NCBI RefSeq assembly: GCF_943192995.1
Contig: NZ_CALPCP010000011.1
Location: 35,338-99,337, forward strand
Reading direction: 5' to 3'
Origin: Flintibacter muris
GTDB lineage: Bacteria; Bacillota; Clostridia; Oscillospirales; Oscillospiraceae
DNA length: 64,000 nucleotides
Part shown: piece by piece, positions 7,790 to 15,380 of the stretch
Numbering within the stretch: the first letter of the stretch is position 1
Layout: every line of letters starts with the position of its first letter
Program-made: the position numbers and the translations under genes
Notes under the pieces: generated by a model
Told to the model about the DNA's origin: nothing
Seen by the model: the letters and a program-made list of their open reading frames with translations, nothing else
The model's database searches: none

Positions 7790-8632
7790 TTAAAAATTCA
7801 ATACCTGTCCAGTCGCCAAAGCGTGACAGCCGGGGCCAAAGCGCTCTTGCAACAGGTTCAGGGCTGTCTCGCCGGTGCAGTGGCCGGTATAGATCTCCTT
7901 CACCCCCAGCTCCTTGAGGGCGTCGGCCACCTGGAAGACATACTCGGGGGTACAGTTCAGCGCGCCCTGTCCTTTGGCGGCCATGTGGAAGCCGCCCACC
8001 ACGGCGTACACCTGTTTCCCAGGCAGCTGGTCCAGCACCTCCCGTACAATCGGGACAATCCCGGTGTGGCTGCACGAGTTAAAGACCACCAGTCCCTGCT
8101 CCCCCTCCAGCACCAGGGACTGCTCATGGCGGAAGTCGTCCGGGATAAAATCGTCTTCTCCCCGCTTAAAGAGCAGGCCGCCGGACCGACCGGAGCTATC
8201 CGAGGTCTGGACGCGATCCGGGACCAGCCAGGCCCCCTCCATCAGGGGATATAGGCCTTCTACACAGACAAAGCGGTCTTGGCACTGGGCCCAGATGTCC
8301 TGGTGGATACCGATAAAGTAGGGGCCATCCTTCCCCATAGAGAAATAGGGGCCGCCCGCGCCGGGGCGGACATGCACCTTGGCGTGGCTGTTGACCTGGA
8401 AGAACCGGCGCAGGCCGTCGCCGTGGTCGTAGTGGCCGTGGGACAGCACCGCCAGCTCCACCCCGGACAGATCCGCCCCCAGGGTCTGGGCGTTGTCCGC
8501 AAATTTGCCGGAGGAGCCGGCGTCCAGCAGCAGCCTGCGGCCCCGGTATTCTATGTACAATGACAACCCGTGCTCCGGAGTGAGGCCACAGCCCTCCAGG
8601 GCAGTGTTTTCCATCAGGACAGTTATTTTCAT
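7790..8632 (-). CDS. MBL-fold metallohydrolase
   Basis: A 280-residue metallo-beta-lactamase-fold protein of the subgroup that includes the 7,8-dihydropterin-6-methyl-beta-D-ribofuranosylaminobenzene 5'-phosphate synthase relatives. The metal motif S-H-G-H-Y-D-H-G-D-G is at ~64-73, with later ligands in NSCSHTG (~178-184), VGGFHMA (~210) and TGHCTGE (~247). GGAGG lies eight bases before the ATG. It is the last gene of a minus-strand operon after a cysteine desulfurase and a MATE transporter (22-base gap). The substrate cannot be predicted. Confidence 0.82.
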   Translation of the reverse strand: MKITVLMENTALEGCGLTPEHGLSLYIEYRGRRLLLDAGSSGKFADNAQTLGADLSGVELAVLSHGHYDHGDGLRRFFQVNSHAKVHVRPGAGGPYFSMGKDGPYFIGIHQDIWAQCQDRFVCVEGLYPLMEGAWLVPDRVQTSDSSGRSGGLLFKRGEDDFIPDDFRHEQSLVLEGEQGLVVFNSCSHTGIVPIVREVLDQLPGKQVYAVVGGFHMAAKGQGALNCTPEYVFQVADALKELGVKEIYTGHCTGETALNLLQERFGPGCHALATGQVLNF

Positions 8633-8654
8633 GGGAAATGCCTCCTTATTATAA

Positions 8655-10031
8655 TTATGCCTGAGTCAGGTCCCGGACCCATTTTCCGGAACGCAGACGG
8701 TGGATGCCCACAAAGAATTTCACAACCTGCTCCAGAGGGAAGGCCAGATAAACCCAGAAGACGGAGGTTTTCAGTACCAGCCCGCACAGGGCGGCATAGG
8801 GGATGGCTACCAGCCACAGGGGGCTGATGTCGATCAGGGTGGCCGCCCTCACGTCCCCGCCGCCCCGGAGAACACCTACAATGTTTACCGTGTTAAAATC
8901 CTTCAGCGGCATTTGCAGGGCCATGACTGTCATCATGATGGAAGCCACCGACGCCGCCTTGGAAGACAGCTTGAACAGAGGATAGATCCAGATCGGAGCG
9001 GCAAGCCAGACCAATGCTAACAGCAGCCCTCCCAGAACGGCCCCGCAGGCCACTGCCAGGGTGTTCAGCGCCTTGCCCACATCCAGCAGCCTGTCCTGCC
9101 GGCCCGCGCCGATCTCCCGCCCGATAATGATGGCGGCGGTGGATGCCAGACCGAAGGAGGCCACCATAACAATCTTTTCCATGTTTCCGGCAATGGTGTA
9201 GGCAGCCAGAATCTCAGTACTGCCCGCCATATGCCCCATGATGGTGGGGAAGACGGAGGTACCAAGCCCCCACATGGTCTCATTGCACACCACCAGTCCA
9301 CCGTATTTCAGGAACCGGCGGGTCATATCCATCCCGGGCTGGAGAAGCAGATGGAGATGGACCCGGAAAAAGCGGTTTTTCATCATGTGGAGGATAACGA
9401 TAGACACCTCCAGCAGCCGGGCAGTAAGGGTTGCAACGGCCGCCCCCCTTACCCCCAGGGCGGGAGCTCCCAGGTTGCCGAAGATGAACACCCAGTTGAG
9501 AAAAGTATTGACGGTCATAGATGCGCCCAGGATATACATGCCCAACTGGGGCCGTTCCATACTGCGGTAGGCGGCCACATACATCATGGTAAAAGCGTTG
9601 CACACAAAGGAAAATCCGGCAATGGACCCGTACTGGGCGGCCAGCTCAATCACCTCCGGCTCGTTGCCGAACAGGCTGAGAAACTCCACCGGGCAGATGA
9701 GCAGCACCACCGCGACCACTGAGGATACCCCCAGCGCCACCCACAGGGCCACACCTAAAACCCGGTTGATGGACTCCATCTCCTGCTTGCCCCAGTACTG
9801 ACTGATGAGGACAGAGGACCCGCTCTGCACGCCAAAGATGAACATTTGCACCGCAAACAGGGGGATGTTGGCCAGAGTTACTGCCGCCATGGGGGCCTCC
9901 CCCAGCATGCCCACCATAAAGGTGTCCGCCATGCCAAGGGCGCTGGTGATAAGGTTTTGCAGTACAATGGGCGTGGCCAGCAGAACCACCTGCCGGTAAA
10001 AGCCGGGCTTTTGCTTCATAAACGCGAACAT
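8655..10031 (-). CDS. MATE family efflux transporter
   Basis: A 458-residue integral membrane protein with about twelve hydrophobic helices in two similar halves. The N-terminal PIVLQNLITSALGMADTFMVG segment is typical of MatE domains. It exports cationic drugs or metabolites by Na+ or H+ antiport. AAGGAG precedes the ATG. It lies 16 bases after the cysteine desulfurase stop and 22 bases before the MBL gene, so it belongs to that operon. The substrate is unknown. Confidence 0.88.
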   Translation of the reverse strand: MFAFMKQKPGFYRQVVLLATPIVLQNLITSALGMADTFMVGMLGEAPMAAVTLANIPLFAVQMFIFGVQSGSSVLISQYWGKQEMESINRVLGVALWVALGVSSVVAVVLLICPVEFLSLFGNEPEVIELAAQYGSIAGFSFVCNAFTMMYVAAYRSMERPQLGMYILGASMTVNTFLNWVFIFGNLGAPALGVRGAAVATLTARLLEVSIVILHMMKNRFFRVHLHLLLQPGMDMTRRFLKYGGLVVCNETMWGLGTSVFPTIMGHMAGSTEILAAYTIAGNMEKIVMVASFGLASTAAIIIGREIGAGRQDRLLDVGKALNTLAVACGAVLGGLLLALVWLAAPIWIYPLFKLSSKAASVASIMMTVMALQMPLKDFNTVNIVGVLRGGGDVRAATLIDISPLWLVAIPYAALCGLVLKTSVFWVYLAFPLEQVVKFFVGIHRLRSGKWVRDLTQA

Positions 10032-10047
10032 GGGATATTGCTCCTTT

Positions 10048-11199
10048 TTATGATAGGGTAGTAAAAAGTGATTCCTTTGCCGCCCTCAGCCCCTCCACCA
10101 GGGCGTCCACATCCTCACGGGCGGTATCGTAGGAGAAGCTGATTCGCAGTGCGCCGTCCAGCACCGGCTTGGGCAGCTTGAGGGCGGCGAAGACATGGCT
10201 GGGCCTTCCCCGGTGACAGGCGGAGCCGGAGGACAGACAGATGCCCCGGTCGCTGAGAAATCGGACCATCACCTCGCTCTTGTAGCCGGGCAGAGAGACA
10301 GGCAGGATGTGGGGGGCTCCCCCTCGGGTGAGAACCTCCGCCTCCGGGAGAACCTGGTTCAGCCGCTCGATGGCATAGGCTTTCAGCTCCGCCATATGGG
10401 ACGTATCCTCTTTCATAGAGGAGGCCCCCAGCCGGGCGGCGGCGGCAAAGGCGGCAATCTGGCTGGTGGCCTCAGTGCCGGAGCGGTAGCCGCCCTCCTG
10501 GCCTCCCCCCCGGATCAGAGGGGGAAACCGCTTGGAGTTCACCAGTTCCTCCCGCACATACAGCGCCCCCACCCCCTTGGGGGCGTGGATCTTGTGGCCG
10601 CTGACAGACAGCAGATCCACCCCCAGCTCCCTGGGGGTAAAGGGCACCTTTAAAAACCCCTGGACCGCGTCGCAGTGGAGCAGGGCGGGACAGCCGGCCC
10701 TTTGGATGGCCCGGGCCGCCTCCTTGACAGGGAGAACCGTCCCCAGCTCGTTGTTGACCAGCATGATGGACACCAGAACCGTGTCCGGGCGGAGGGCGGC
10801 GGCCAGCTGGGCGGGGTCAATCTCCCCCTGGCGGTTGGGCTGGAGACAGGTCACCTCAAAGCCCTGGCGCTCCATAGCTTTGACCGGCTCCAGCACGGCG
10901 GCGTGCTCAATGGCGGTGGTGACAATGTGCCTGCCCTTCCGCCGGTTCAGCTCCAGTGCCCCGCAGATGGCCCAGTTGTCACTCTCCGACCCGCAGGAGG
11001 TGAAGAAGACCTCCCCGGCCTGACAGCCCAGGGCCTGGGCAAGATCCTGCCGCCAGAGCTTTACCTGGTCCGAGGCCTTTTTGCCAAAGGCGTACTGGGA
11101 GGAGGGATTCCCCCAGCCCTCAGTCATAGCCTCCAGCGCCGCCTGGGCGGCCTCATGCCGCACCGGTGTGGTGGCGGCGTTATCTAAATAGTGGAACAT
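10048..11199 (-). CDS. Cysteine desulfurase (NifS/IscS-like, class V aminotransferase fold)
   Basis: A PLP enzyme of 383 residues that releases sulfur from cysteine as a persulfide. The start YLDNAATTPV is typical. The PLP lysine is in S-G-H-K-I-H-A-P-K-G (~200), and the catalytic Cys is in the loop S-S-G-S-A-C-H-R-G (~322). The second ATG (11199) is preferred because GGGAG (11209-11213) is well spaced for it but touches the first ATG at 11208. No iscU or thiI lies beside it; it leads a MATE-MBL operon. The acceptor for the sulfur is therefore open. Confidence 0.9.
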   Translation of the reverse strand: MFHYLDNAATTPVRHEAAQAALEAMTEGWGNPSSQYAFGKKASDQVKLWRQDLAQALGCQAGEVFFTSCGSESDNWAICGALELNRRKGRHIVTTAIEHAAVLEPVKAMERQGFEVTCLQPNRQGEIDPAQLAAALRPDTVLVSIMLVNNELGTVLPVKEAARAIQRAGCPALLHCDAVQGFLKVPFTPRELGVDLLSVSGHKIHAPKGVGALYVREELVNSKRFPPLIRGGGQEGGYRSGTEATSQIAAFAAAARLGASSMKEDTSHMAELKAYAIERLNQVLPEAEVLTRGGAPHILPVSLPGYKSEVMVRFLSDRGICLSSGSACHRGRPSHVFAALKLPKPVLDGALRISFSYDTAREDVDALVEGLRAAKESLFTTLS

Positions 11200-11286
11200 G
11201 GCGTCCATCTCCCAAAAACAGAGTCAGTATCGGCTATTCTATGCCGATATCAGGGGAAAGTCAATCCCTATTTCCCCCTTGCGCAC

Positions 11287-11385
11287 GGAAATCCATCTTC
11301 AGAAAATTCAGCCCTATTTCAGAGCGGGACGACTCAGCCCGCCTCTGGCTGGCGCCCTTTCCTTACGGCGTCAAAATTGATTTCC
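11287..11385. repeat. MITE-like hairpin element, copy 1 (shorter, degenerate)
   Basis: A 99-bp segment begins GGAAATCCATCTT and ends AAAATTGATTTCC. It shares ends and internal blocks (GCGGGACGAC, TACGGCG) with the longer copy at 16890-17015. It carries no gene. Confidence 0.65.
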
Positions 11386-11392
11386 ATGCCCC

Positions 11393-11421
11393 TTGCAAAC
11401 CGGCTTGCTCTTGTATATAAT
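11393..11421 (+). promoter_or_regulatory. Promoter for thiamine pyrophosphokinase
   Basis: TTGCAA (11393-11398) and TATAAT (11416-11421) have a 17-bp spacer. They lie 40 bases upstream of the start codon and directly after the MITE-like element. Confidence 0.7.
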
Positions 11422-11460
11422 GGAAAACAGAAATACAGACTGCCAAAGGAGTGGCACGCT

Positions 11461-12132
11461 ATGAATCCTGCTTCCAATATCTGCTACATTGTGGGGGCCA
11501 TGTCCCTGACCCCTGACCTGCGGCCTTACCCCCTCCAGGGGGACTACGTCATTGCTGCCGACCGGGGGTTCGACTCCCTGGTGGCCTACGGGGTCAAGCC
11601 CGACCTGGCGGTGGGGGACTTCGACTCCCTGGGCCACCGGCCCAACCACCCCAACGTCATCCAGCTCCCCGCCGAGAAGGACGACACCGACATGGTCTAC
11701 GCCCTGCGCAAGGGGATTGACCTGGGATATCGCCGCTTTATCCTTCTGGGCGGCCTGGGGGGACGGCTGGAGCACACCCTGGGCAACCTCCAGCTGCTGG
11801 ACTGGCTGACCCTCCACGGAGCCCAGGGCTTTCTGGCAGGGGAAAAGACGGCAGTTACCTGTATTCGGGACGGTATGGCCATCACCTTCCCCCCGTCCAT
11901 GTCCGGCTATCTGTCTGTGCTGTGCAGCAGCGGCAAGGCGGAAGGGGTGAACCTGACCGGATTAAAATATCCGCTGAGCAAATACACTCTCACCAGCGAC
12001 TTCCCCCTGGGGGTGAGCAATCAGTTTCTGGGAACACAGGCTACCGTATCGGTGGAAAAGGGCAGCCTGCTGCTGATCTGGGAGGACAAGGGGGACTTCT
12101 ACGCCCAGCTCCCCAGACTGTGGGCGAAATGA
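11461..12132 (+). CDS. thiN: Thiamine pyrophosphokinase
   Basis: A 223-residue protein that phosphorylates thiamine to thiamine diphosphate with ATP. Conserved elements are AADRGFDSL (~37), A-V-G-D-F-D-S (~54), the E-K-D-D-T-D motif (~77) and G-G-L-G-G-R-L-E-H-T (~101). The C-terminal beta domain binds thiamine. ATG 11461 follows AAAGGAG with good spacing. The length is normal. It has its own promoter; I saw no TPP riboswitch in the leader. Confidence 0.92.
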   Translation: MNPASNICYIVGAMSLTPDLRPYPLQGDYVIAADRGFDSLVAYGVKPDLAVGDFDSLGHRPNHPNVIQLPAEKDDTDMVYALRKGIDLGYRRFILLGGLGGRLEHTLGNLQLLDWLTLHGAQGFLAGEKTAVTCIRDGMAITFPPSMSGYLSVLCSSGKAEGVNLTGLKYPLSKYTLTSDFPLGVSNQFLGTQATVSVEKGSLLLIWEDKGDFYAQLPRLWAK

Positions 12133-12341
12133 CGGCTGAACGTCGAGAATAATTCGCAGGGAACAAGAAAAACAAACAAGAGCGCCCCGCCCTTTTGGGG
12201 CATCTTACCCGCAAATAGATATGACAGGCCAGCCGGAAGGGTCAATCCCATTCGGCTGGTGCATTTGTACAATGTCCAAAGGCGCAGAGCGCAGGATAAA
12301 GCCGAAAAGCGGGAGTTATCGCATGAAAAAGCTTGCGGGCG

Positions 12342-12380
12342 GTATGCGGGCACAATCCTCCGCCGGAAAAAATTTTGCAA
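12342..12380. repeat. 39-bp dispersed repeat, copy 2
   Basis: It matches the copy at 7556-7594 at 37 of 39 positions. It sits just upstream of the -35 box of the MerR gene, so it is intergenic here. Confidence 0.8.
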
Positions 12381-12387
12381 AAAGCGC

Positions 12388-12418
12388 TTGACATTTCCAC
12401 AATGTAAGGGTTTATCCT
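12388..12418 (+). promoter_or_regulatory. MerR-type promoter with a 19-bp spacer
   Basis: TTGACA (12388-12393) and TATCCT (12413-12418) are 19 bp apart. This long spacer is the hallmark of promoters that MerR-family proteins twist into an active form. A dyad (ACATT/AATGT, 12391-12405) lies within it, so autoregulation is likely. Confidence 0.7.
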
Positions 12419-12460
12419 GTGTTCAGGAACCGGTTCCCACAACAATTCAGGAGGAATGTC

Positions 12461-13249
12461 ATGCTGACCATTGGTGATTTTTCCCGGCTGAGCCGGGTCA
12501 CGCCCCGGATGCTGCGCCACTACGACGCGCTGGGACTGCTCCGTCCCCAGGCGGTGGGGGACAACGGCTACCGCTACTACCGGCAGGAGCAGCTGTCTGA
12601 TCTGATGAAAATCCAGTGGCTGAAGGGCTACGGCTTCTCCCTGGGGGAGATCGGCCCCCTGATGGCCCTGGACAGCGGCCAGCTGCTGCCCCGCCTGCGG
12701 CAGCGGCGGCGGGAGCTGTATCTGGAGCTGAGCCGGCAGCAGGGGATTATCCACCAGATCGAGGCGGACATACTCCGTATGGAGGGAACAACATTTATGG
12801 AAACTCAGTATCATGTCGTTTTGATTCAGGACCCGGAGCAGAAGGTCTTCTCCATCCGGGAAACCATTGGCGTGGACCAGTACCACGACTTTTTTAACCG
12901 GCTGTACCAGGAGGCGGAGGCCCGGGGGCTGACCCAGGCGGGGCCCATCCAGATGCTCTACCACGACGAGGAGTTCAACCATGAGCGCTCTGACGTAGAG
13001 GCCCAGATGGTGGTGGCCCAGGATGGCCCTGATGTTAAAATCAAGCCCGCCTGTACCTGCGCGGCGGTGCATCACAGGGGGAGCTATGACAACCTGCATC
13101 GGGCCTATGACGCCCTGTGCGTCTGGCTGGGAGAGCACACCGAGTATCGGATGTGCGGTCCCGCTATGGACCGCTACTTCGGCGATCCTGACAACACGCC
13201 CGCTGACCAGCTGGAAACCGGGGTGCTCTTCCCGGTGGAGAAGGTATAA
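12461..13249 (+). CDS. MerR family activator with GyrI-like effector domain
   Basis: A 262-residue regulator. Residues 1-70 form the MerR winged helix (MLTIGDFSRLSRVTPRMLRH, then the NGYRYY wing). A helical dimerisation coil runs to ~115. The last ~150 residues form a GyrI/BmrR-like ligand-binding domain that in relatives binds cationic drugs. AGGAGG (12449-12454) fixes ATG 12461. The promoter has the 19-bp spacer typical of MerR control. The neighbouring MATE transporters are possible targets, but neither is in the same transcript. Confidence 0.88.
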   Translation: MLTIGDFSRLSRVTPRMLRHYDALGLLRPQAVGDNGYRYYRQEQLSDLMKIQWLKGYGFSLGEIGPLMALDSGQLLPRLRQRRRELYLELSRQQGIIHQIEADILRMEGTTFMETQYHVVLIQDPEQKVFSIRETIGVDQYHDFFNRLYQEAEARGLTQAGPIQMLYHDEEFNHERSDVEAQMVVAQDGPDVKIKPACTCAAVHHRGSYDNLHRAYDALCVWLGEHTEYRMCGPAMDRYFGDPDNTPADQLETGVLFPVEKV

Positions 13250-13254
13250 GCGAA

Positions 13255-13284
13255 GGGACGGCCCCCGGGCCGTCCCCTGTTTTT
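13255..13284. terminator. Terminator between the MerR gene and a small convergent gene
   Basis: A perfect 10-bp stem (13255-13264 with 13267-13276) is followed by CTG and five T. Confidence 0.8.
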
Positions 13285-13285
13285 G

Positions 13286-13489
13286 CTATACCACGTTCAG
13301 ACAGGCTGTCAGCTGCTTTTGAAATTTCTTTTCCGCCTCAGAGAGGTAGTGCCAAACGGCGTGAAACGCGCCGGTATACTCGCTCCCTGAGCCGTCCAGG
13401 CCAATGACCATCACCTGGATCGCCGCCAGACCGTCTGAAATGCGCTGGGCGGAGGCCTCCAGTTCTAACAAATTGCGCTTTATATCCAT
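13286..13489 (-). CDS. Small helical protein, unknown
   Basis: A 67-residue protein, rich in Ala, Glu and Lys, with no membrane segment or signal peptide. It appears to be two amphipathic helices (residues ~3-27 and ~38-64). AAGGAG sits about ten bases before the ATG and codon use matches the GC-rich neighbours, so it is probably a real gene. It converges on the MerR gene and uses the shared terminator. No function can be assigned. Confidence 0.6.
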   Translation of the reverse strand: MDIKRNLLELEASAQRISDGLAAIQVMVIGLDGSGSEYTGAFHAVWHYLSEAEKKFQKQLTACLNVV

Positions 13490-13597
13490 TCTAAAATCTC
13501 CTTGCTTTTCACCAGGAGTTATGGCATAATCAAATTTGCCGCTCCTCCTTGGTGTGGTAATAGAGTGTTGGATGGCTTTTGTGTGGCGACCAACACT

Positions 13598-13777
13598 CTA
13601 TTTATTTTCCATGCTTTCCTGCACCAGTTTGACCCCTTTGACAATAACCTCTGTCCTTGTTGTGTTGAGAGAATCCGCACACGCTTGAATCAAATCTGCT
13701 TCATCTCTGGTTAGGCGAAGATTGAGGTTCACATTACGGGGGTTCTCTTTGGGAGGACGCCCTGTCTTTGGGCTCAT
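13598..13777 (-). CDS. Small ribbon-helix-helix-like DNA-binding protein
   Basis: A 59-residue basic protein. A Lys/Arg/Pro arm (KTGRPPKENPRN) precedes a beta strand (VNLNLRLT) and two helices, the pattern of CopG/Arc-type regulators often carried by mobile elements. An upstream in-frame ATG at 13807 is possible, but the chosen start fits the fold better. An inverted repeat (13560-13571 with 13590-13601) overlaps its stop and may end transcription. No toxin partner is beside it. It lies in a short AT-richer patch with other mobile-element debris. Confidence 0.6.
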   Translation of the reverse strand: MSPKTGRPPKENPRNVNLNLRLTRDEADLIQACADSLNTTRTEVIVKGVKLVQESMENK

Positions 13778-13858
13778 TTCATCACCCGCTTTCTGCCCTC
13801 GCAACAATTATATGTTTGCAAGGGCAGAAAGTCAAAAAATCAGGGGACAGCTCAAACG

Positions 13859-14040
13859 CTGTCCCCTTTTGCGCCAAAAACTCTCGTTCCCCCGCAGGGC
13901 AAGGCTCCTTTGGAAAGGAGCTGTCAGCCGCAGGCTGACTGAGGATTGTATTTTGCCGCAGGCAAAATGTGCGGAGCAAACGAGGTCTGGACAAGCTTTG
14001 TATGCGGCATTATTAATGTTGTGCCATTGTCTTATTTCCT
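13859..14040. repeat. Intergenic repeat with several short palindromes
   Basis: It contains GGCTCCTTTGGAAAGGAGC, TCAGCCGCAGGCTGA and TTTTGCCGCAGGCAAAA in tandem. The style matches the block at 4570-4735. No coding signal was found on either strand. Confidence 0.5.
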
Positions 14041-14076
14041 TCATCCGTTAAGATAATAAGTGGAGGTGAACGGACG

Positions 14077-14292
14077 ATGCAGGATAATCCTGAAAAGTTC
14101 AGCGAGATTGTTAAGCACTTTCGTACACGGGCTGGCCTCACGGTAGAAAAGGTTGCGGAGCAGGCTGATATCACAGAACGGTATCTTTACCGCATTGAAA
14201 ACGAGGACAAAACCCCCAGCTTTGATGTGCTCGGCAGACTGGTTCGGACACTGTCAATACCGGGAGATTACATTTTTTACCCCAAAGAATAG
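14077..14292 (+). CDS. Small XRE-family helix-turn-helix regulator
   Basis: A 71-residue single-domain Cro/CI-type protein. The helix-turn-helix is at residues ~19-45 (LTVEKVAEQADITERYLYRI), followed by the typical E-x-x-x-x-P-S-F-D-V-L. GGAGG precedes the ATG by eight bases. It is located against a transposase remnant, so it is probably mobile-element cargo. The target is unknown. Confidence 0.8.
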   Translation: MQDNPEKFSEIVKHFRTRAGLTVEKVAEQADITERYLYRIENEDKTPSFDVLGRLVRTLSIPGDYIFYPKE

Positions 14293-14478
14293 GTAGACCG
14301 TAATCAGCTCCTCATCTGTAAATTGGGGACAATTGTTGTTGCTTTGGCGTTGTAATTCTTCTCTAAATCTGCTATCATTGCATTGGCAAATGGTGCAGTA
14401 TAATTTGATGAGTTTTGTTTCCACAAGACCATTCTCATCCTTTGGGCGCCATTTGTCTCTATTTTTCTTTACTTTTAA
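14291..14478 (-). pseudogene. N-terminal fragment of a DDE-type transposase
   Basis: Reading the minus strand from 14478, the frame stays open for about 62 codons. It gives a segment with KLIKLYCTICQ followed by a N-N-N-C-P-Q-F-T-D-E-E-L motif, like the N-terminus of IS4/IS982-like transposases. It has no clear start codon and runs into the antisense of the XRE gene with no catalytic core, so it is a relic. Family assignment is from memory of similar N-termini. Confidence 0.45.
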
Positions 14479-14525
14479 CTATTGATTCCCACTTTATAAG
14501 GAGGCTTTGGGCGGGGGCGCAGAGG

Positions 14526-15371
14526 TTAATGCTTCTGGAAGAAGGCCACGGCAATGGCGCCTGGGCCCACGTGGGTGCCGATGGTGCCGCCTACGGTGCC
14601 CAGGGGGAGACGGTCGGCGTGATTCGTCCAAAGGGCGGCGCTGTCGGTGATGTACTTTTGCAGCAGGCTGTCATCCAGGCCGGCGTAGCCCAGCTTGTAG
14701 GGGCGGGAAAAGTCCACGCCGCCTGTCTTTTGAATCTCCTGTACCAGCAGGTTGTTGCCGTTTTTGGAGCCCCGGGCCTTGCCCAGCACCACCACCTCGC
14801 CCTCCTGAACGGCCACCACCGGCTTGATGGCCAGCAGTCCGCCCACCAGAGCCACCGAGGCGGACACCCGGCCGCCCCGCTTCAGGTACTCCAGGGTGTC
14901 CAGCAGGGCCACCAGGCGGATGTCGGTTTTTTCCTCCTCCAGCCGGGCGGCTATGGAGGAGGCATCCAGCCCGGCGTCCATCAGCTCCAGCGCCCGCTCC
15001 ACCAAAATCAGCTCCCCAATGGTGGCGTTGGCGCTGTCCACCACAAACACCTTGCCGGGGAACTCCTCCGCCGCAATGCAGGCGCTCTGATAGGTACCTG
15101 ACAGCCTGGCGGACAGCACCACAGCTACCACCGTCTCCCCGGCCTCCACAGCGGCGCGGAAGGCCTCCTCAAACCGGGCGGGGGAGATCTGGCTGGTGGT
15201 GGGCAGGTCGTCCCCCTCGATCAGCTTCTCGTAGAACTGGTGGTGGGTCAGGTCCACGCCGTCACGGTAGGTCTCCTCCCCAAAGGTGACCTCCATAGGC
15301 AGAACGGTTACCTCAGGCCGGTGAGGGGGCAGCAGGTCGCTGGCGGAATCGGTGATTACTCTAACCTTCAT
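14526..15371 (-). CDS. DegV family fatty-acid-binding protein
   Basis: A 281-residue cytoplasmic protein of the DegV/FakB family, which presents fatty acids to the FakA kinase. Hallmarks are the start VRVITDSASDLLP, the TTSQISPARFEEAF segment (~58-71), LSARLSGTYQSA (~87-98) and G-G-R-V-S-A-S near the middle. It lies 9 bases downstream of a MATE gene on the same strand, with GAGG before the ATG. No fakA lies nearby. Confidence 0.9.
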   Translation of the reverse strand: MKVRVITDSASDLLPPHRPEVTVLPMEVTFGEETYRDGVDLTHHQFYEKLIEGDDLPTTSQISPARFEEAFRAAVEAGETVVAVVLSARLSGTYQSACIAAEEFPGKVFVVDSANATIGELILVERALELMDAGLDASSIAARLEEEKTDIRLVALLDTLEYLKRGGRVSASVALVGGLLAIKPVVAVQEGEVVVLGKARGSKNGNNLLVQEIQKTGGVDFSRPYKLGYAGLDDSLLQKYITDSAALWTNHADRLPLGTVGGTIGTHVGPGAIAVAFFQKH

Positions 15372-15380
15372 GTTTTTTCC

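Noticed and set aside
11386..11460. TPP riboswitch before thiN
   Set aside because: The transcript leader is under 40 bases, too short for the aptamer.
13598..14292. RHH and XRE genes as a toxin-antitoxin pair
   Set aside because: They are on opposite strands and neither has an adjacent toxin-like gene. A transposase relic and repeats fill the space.
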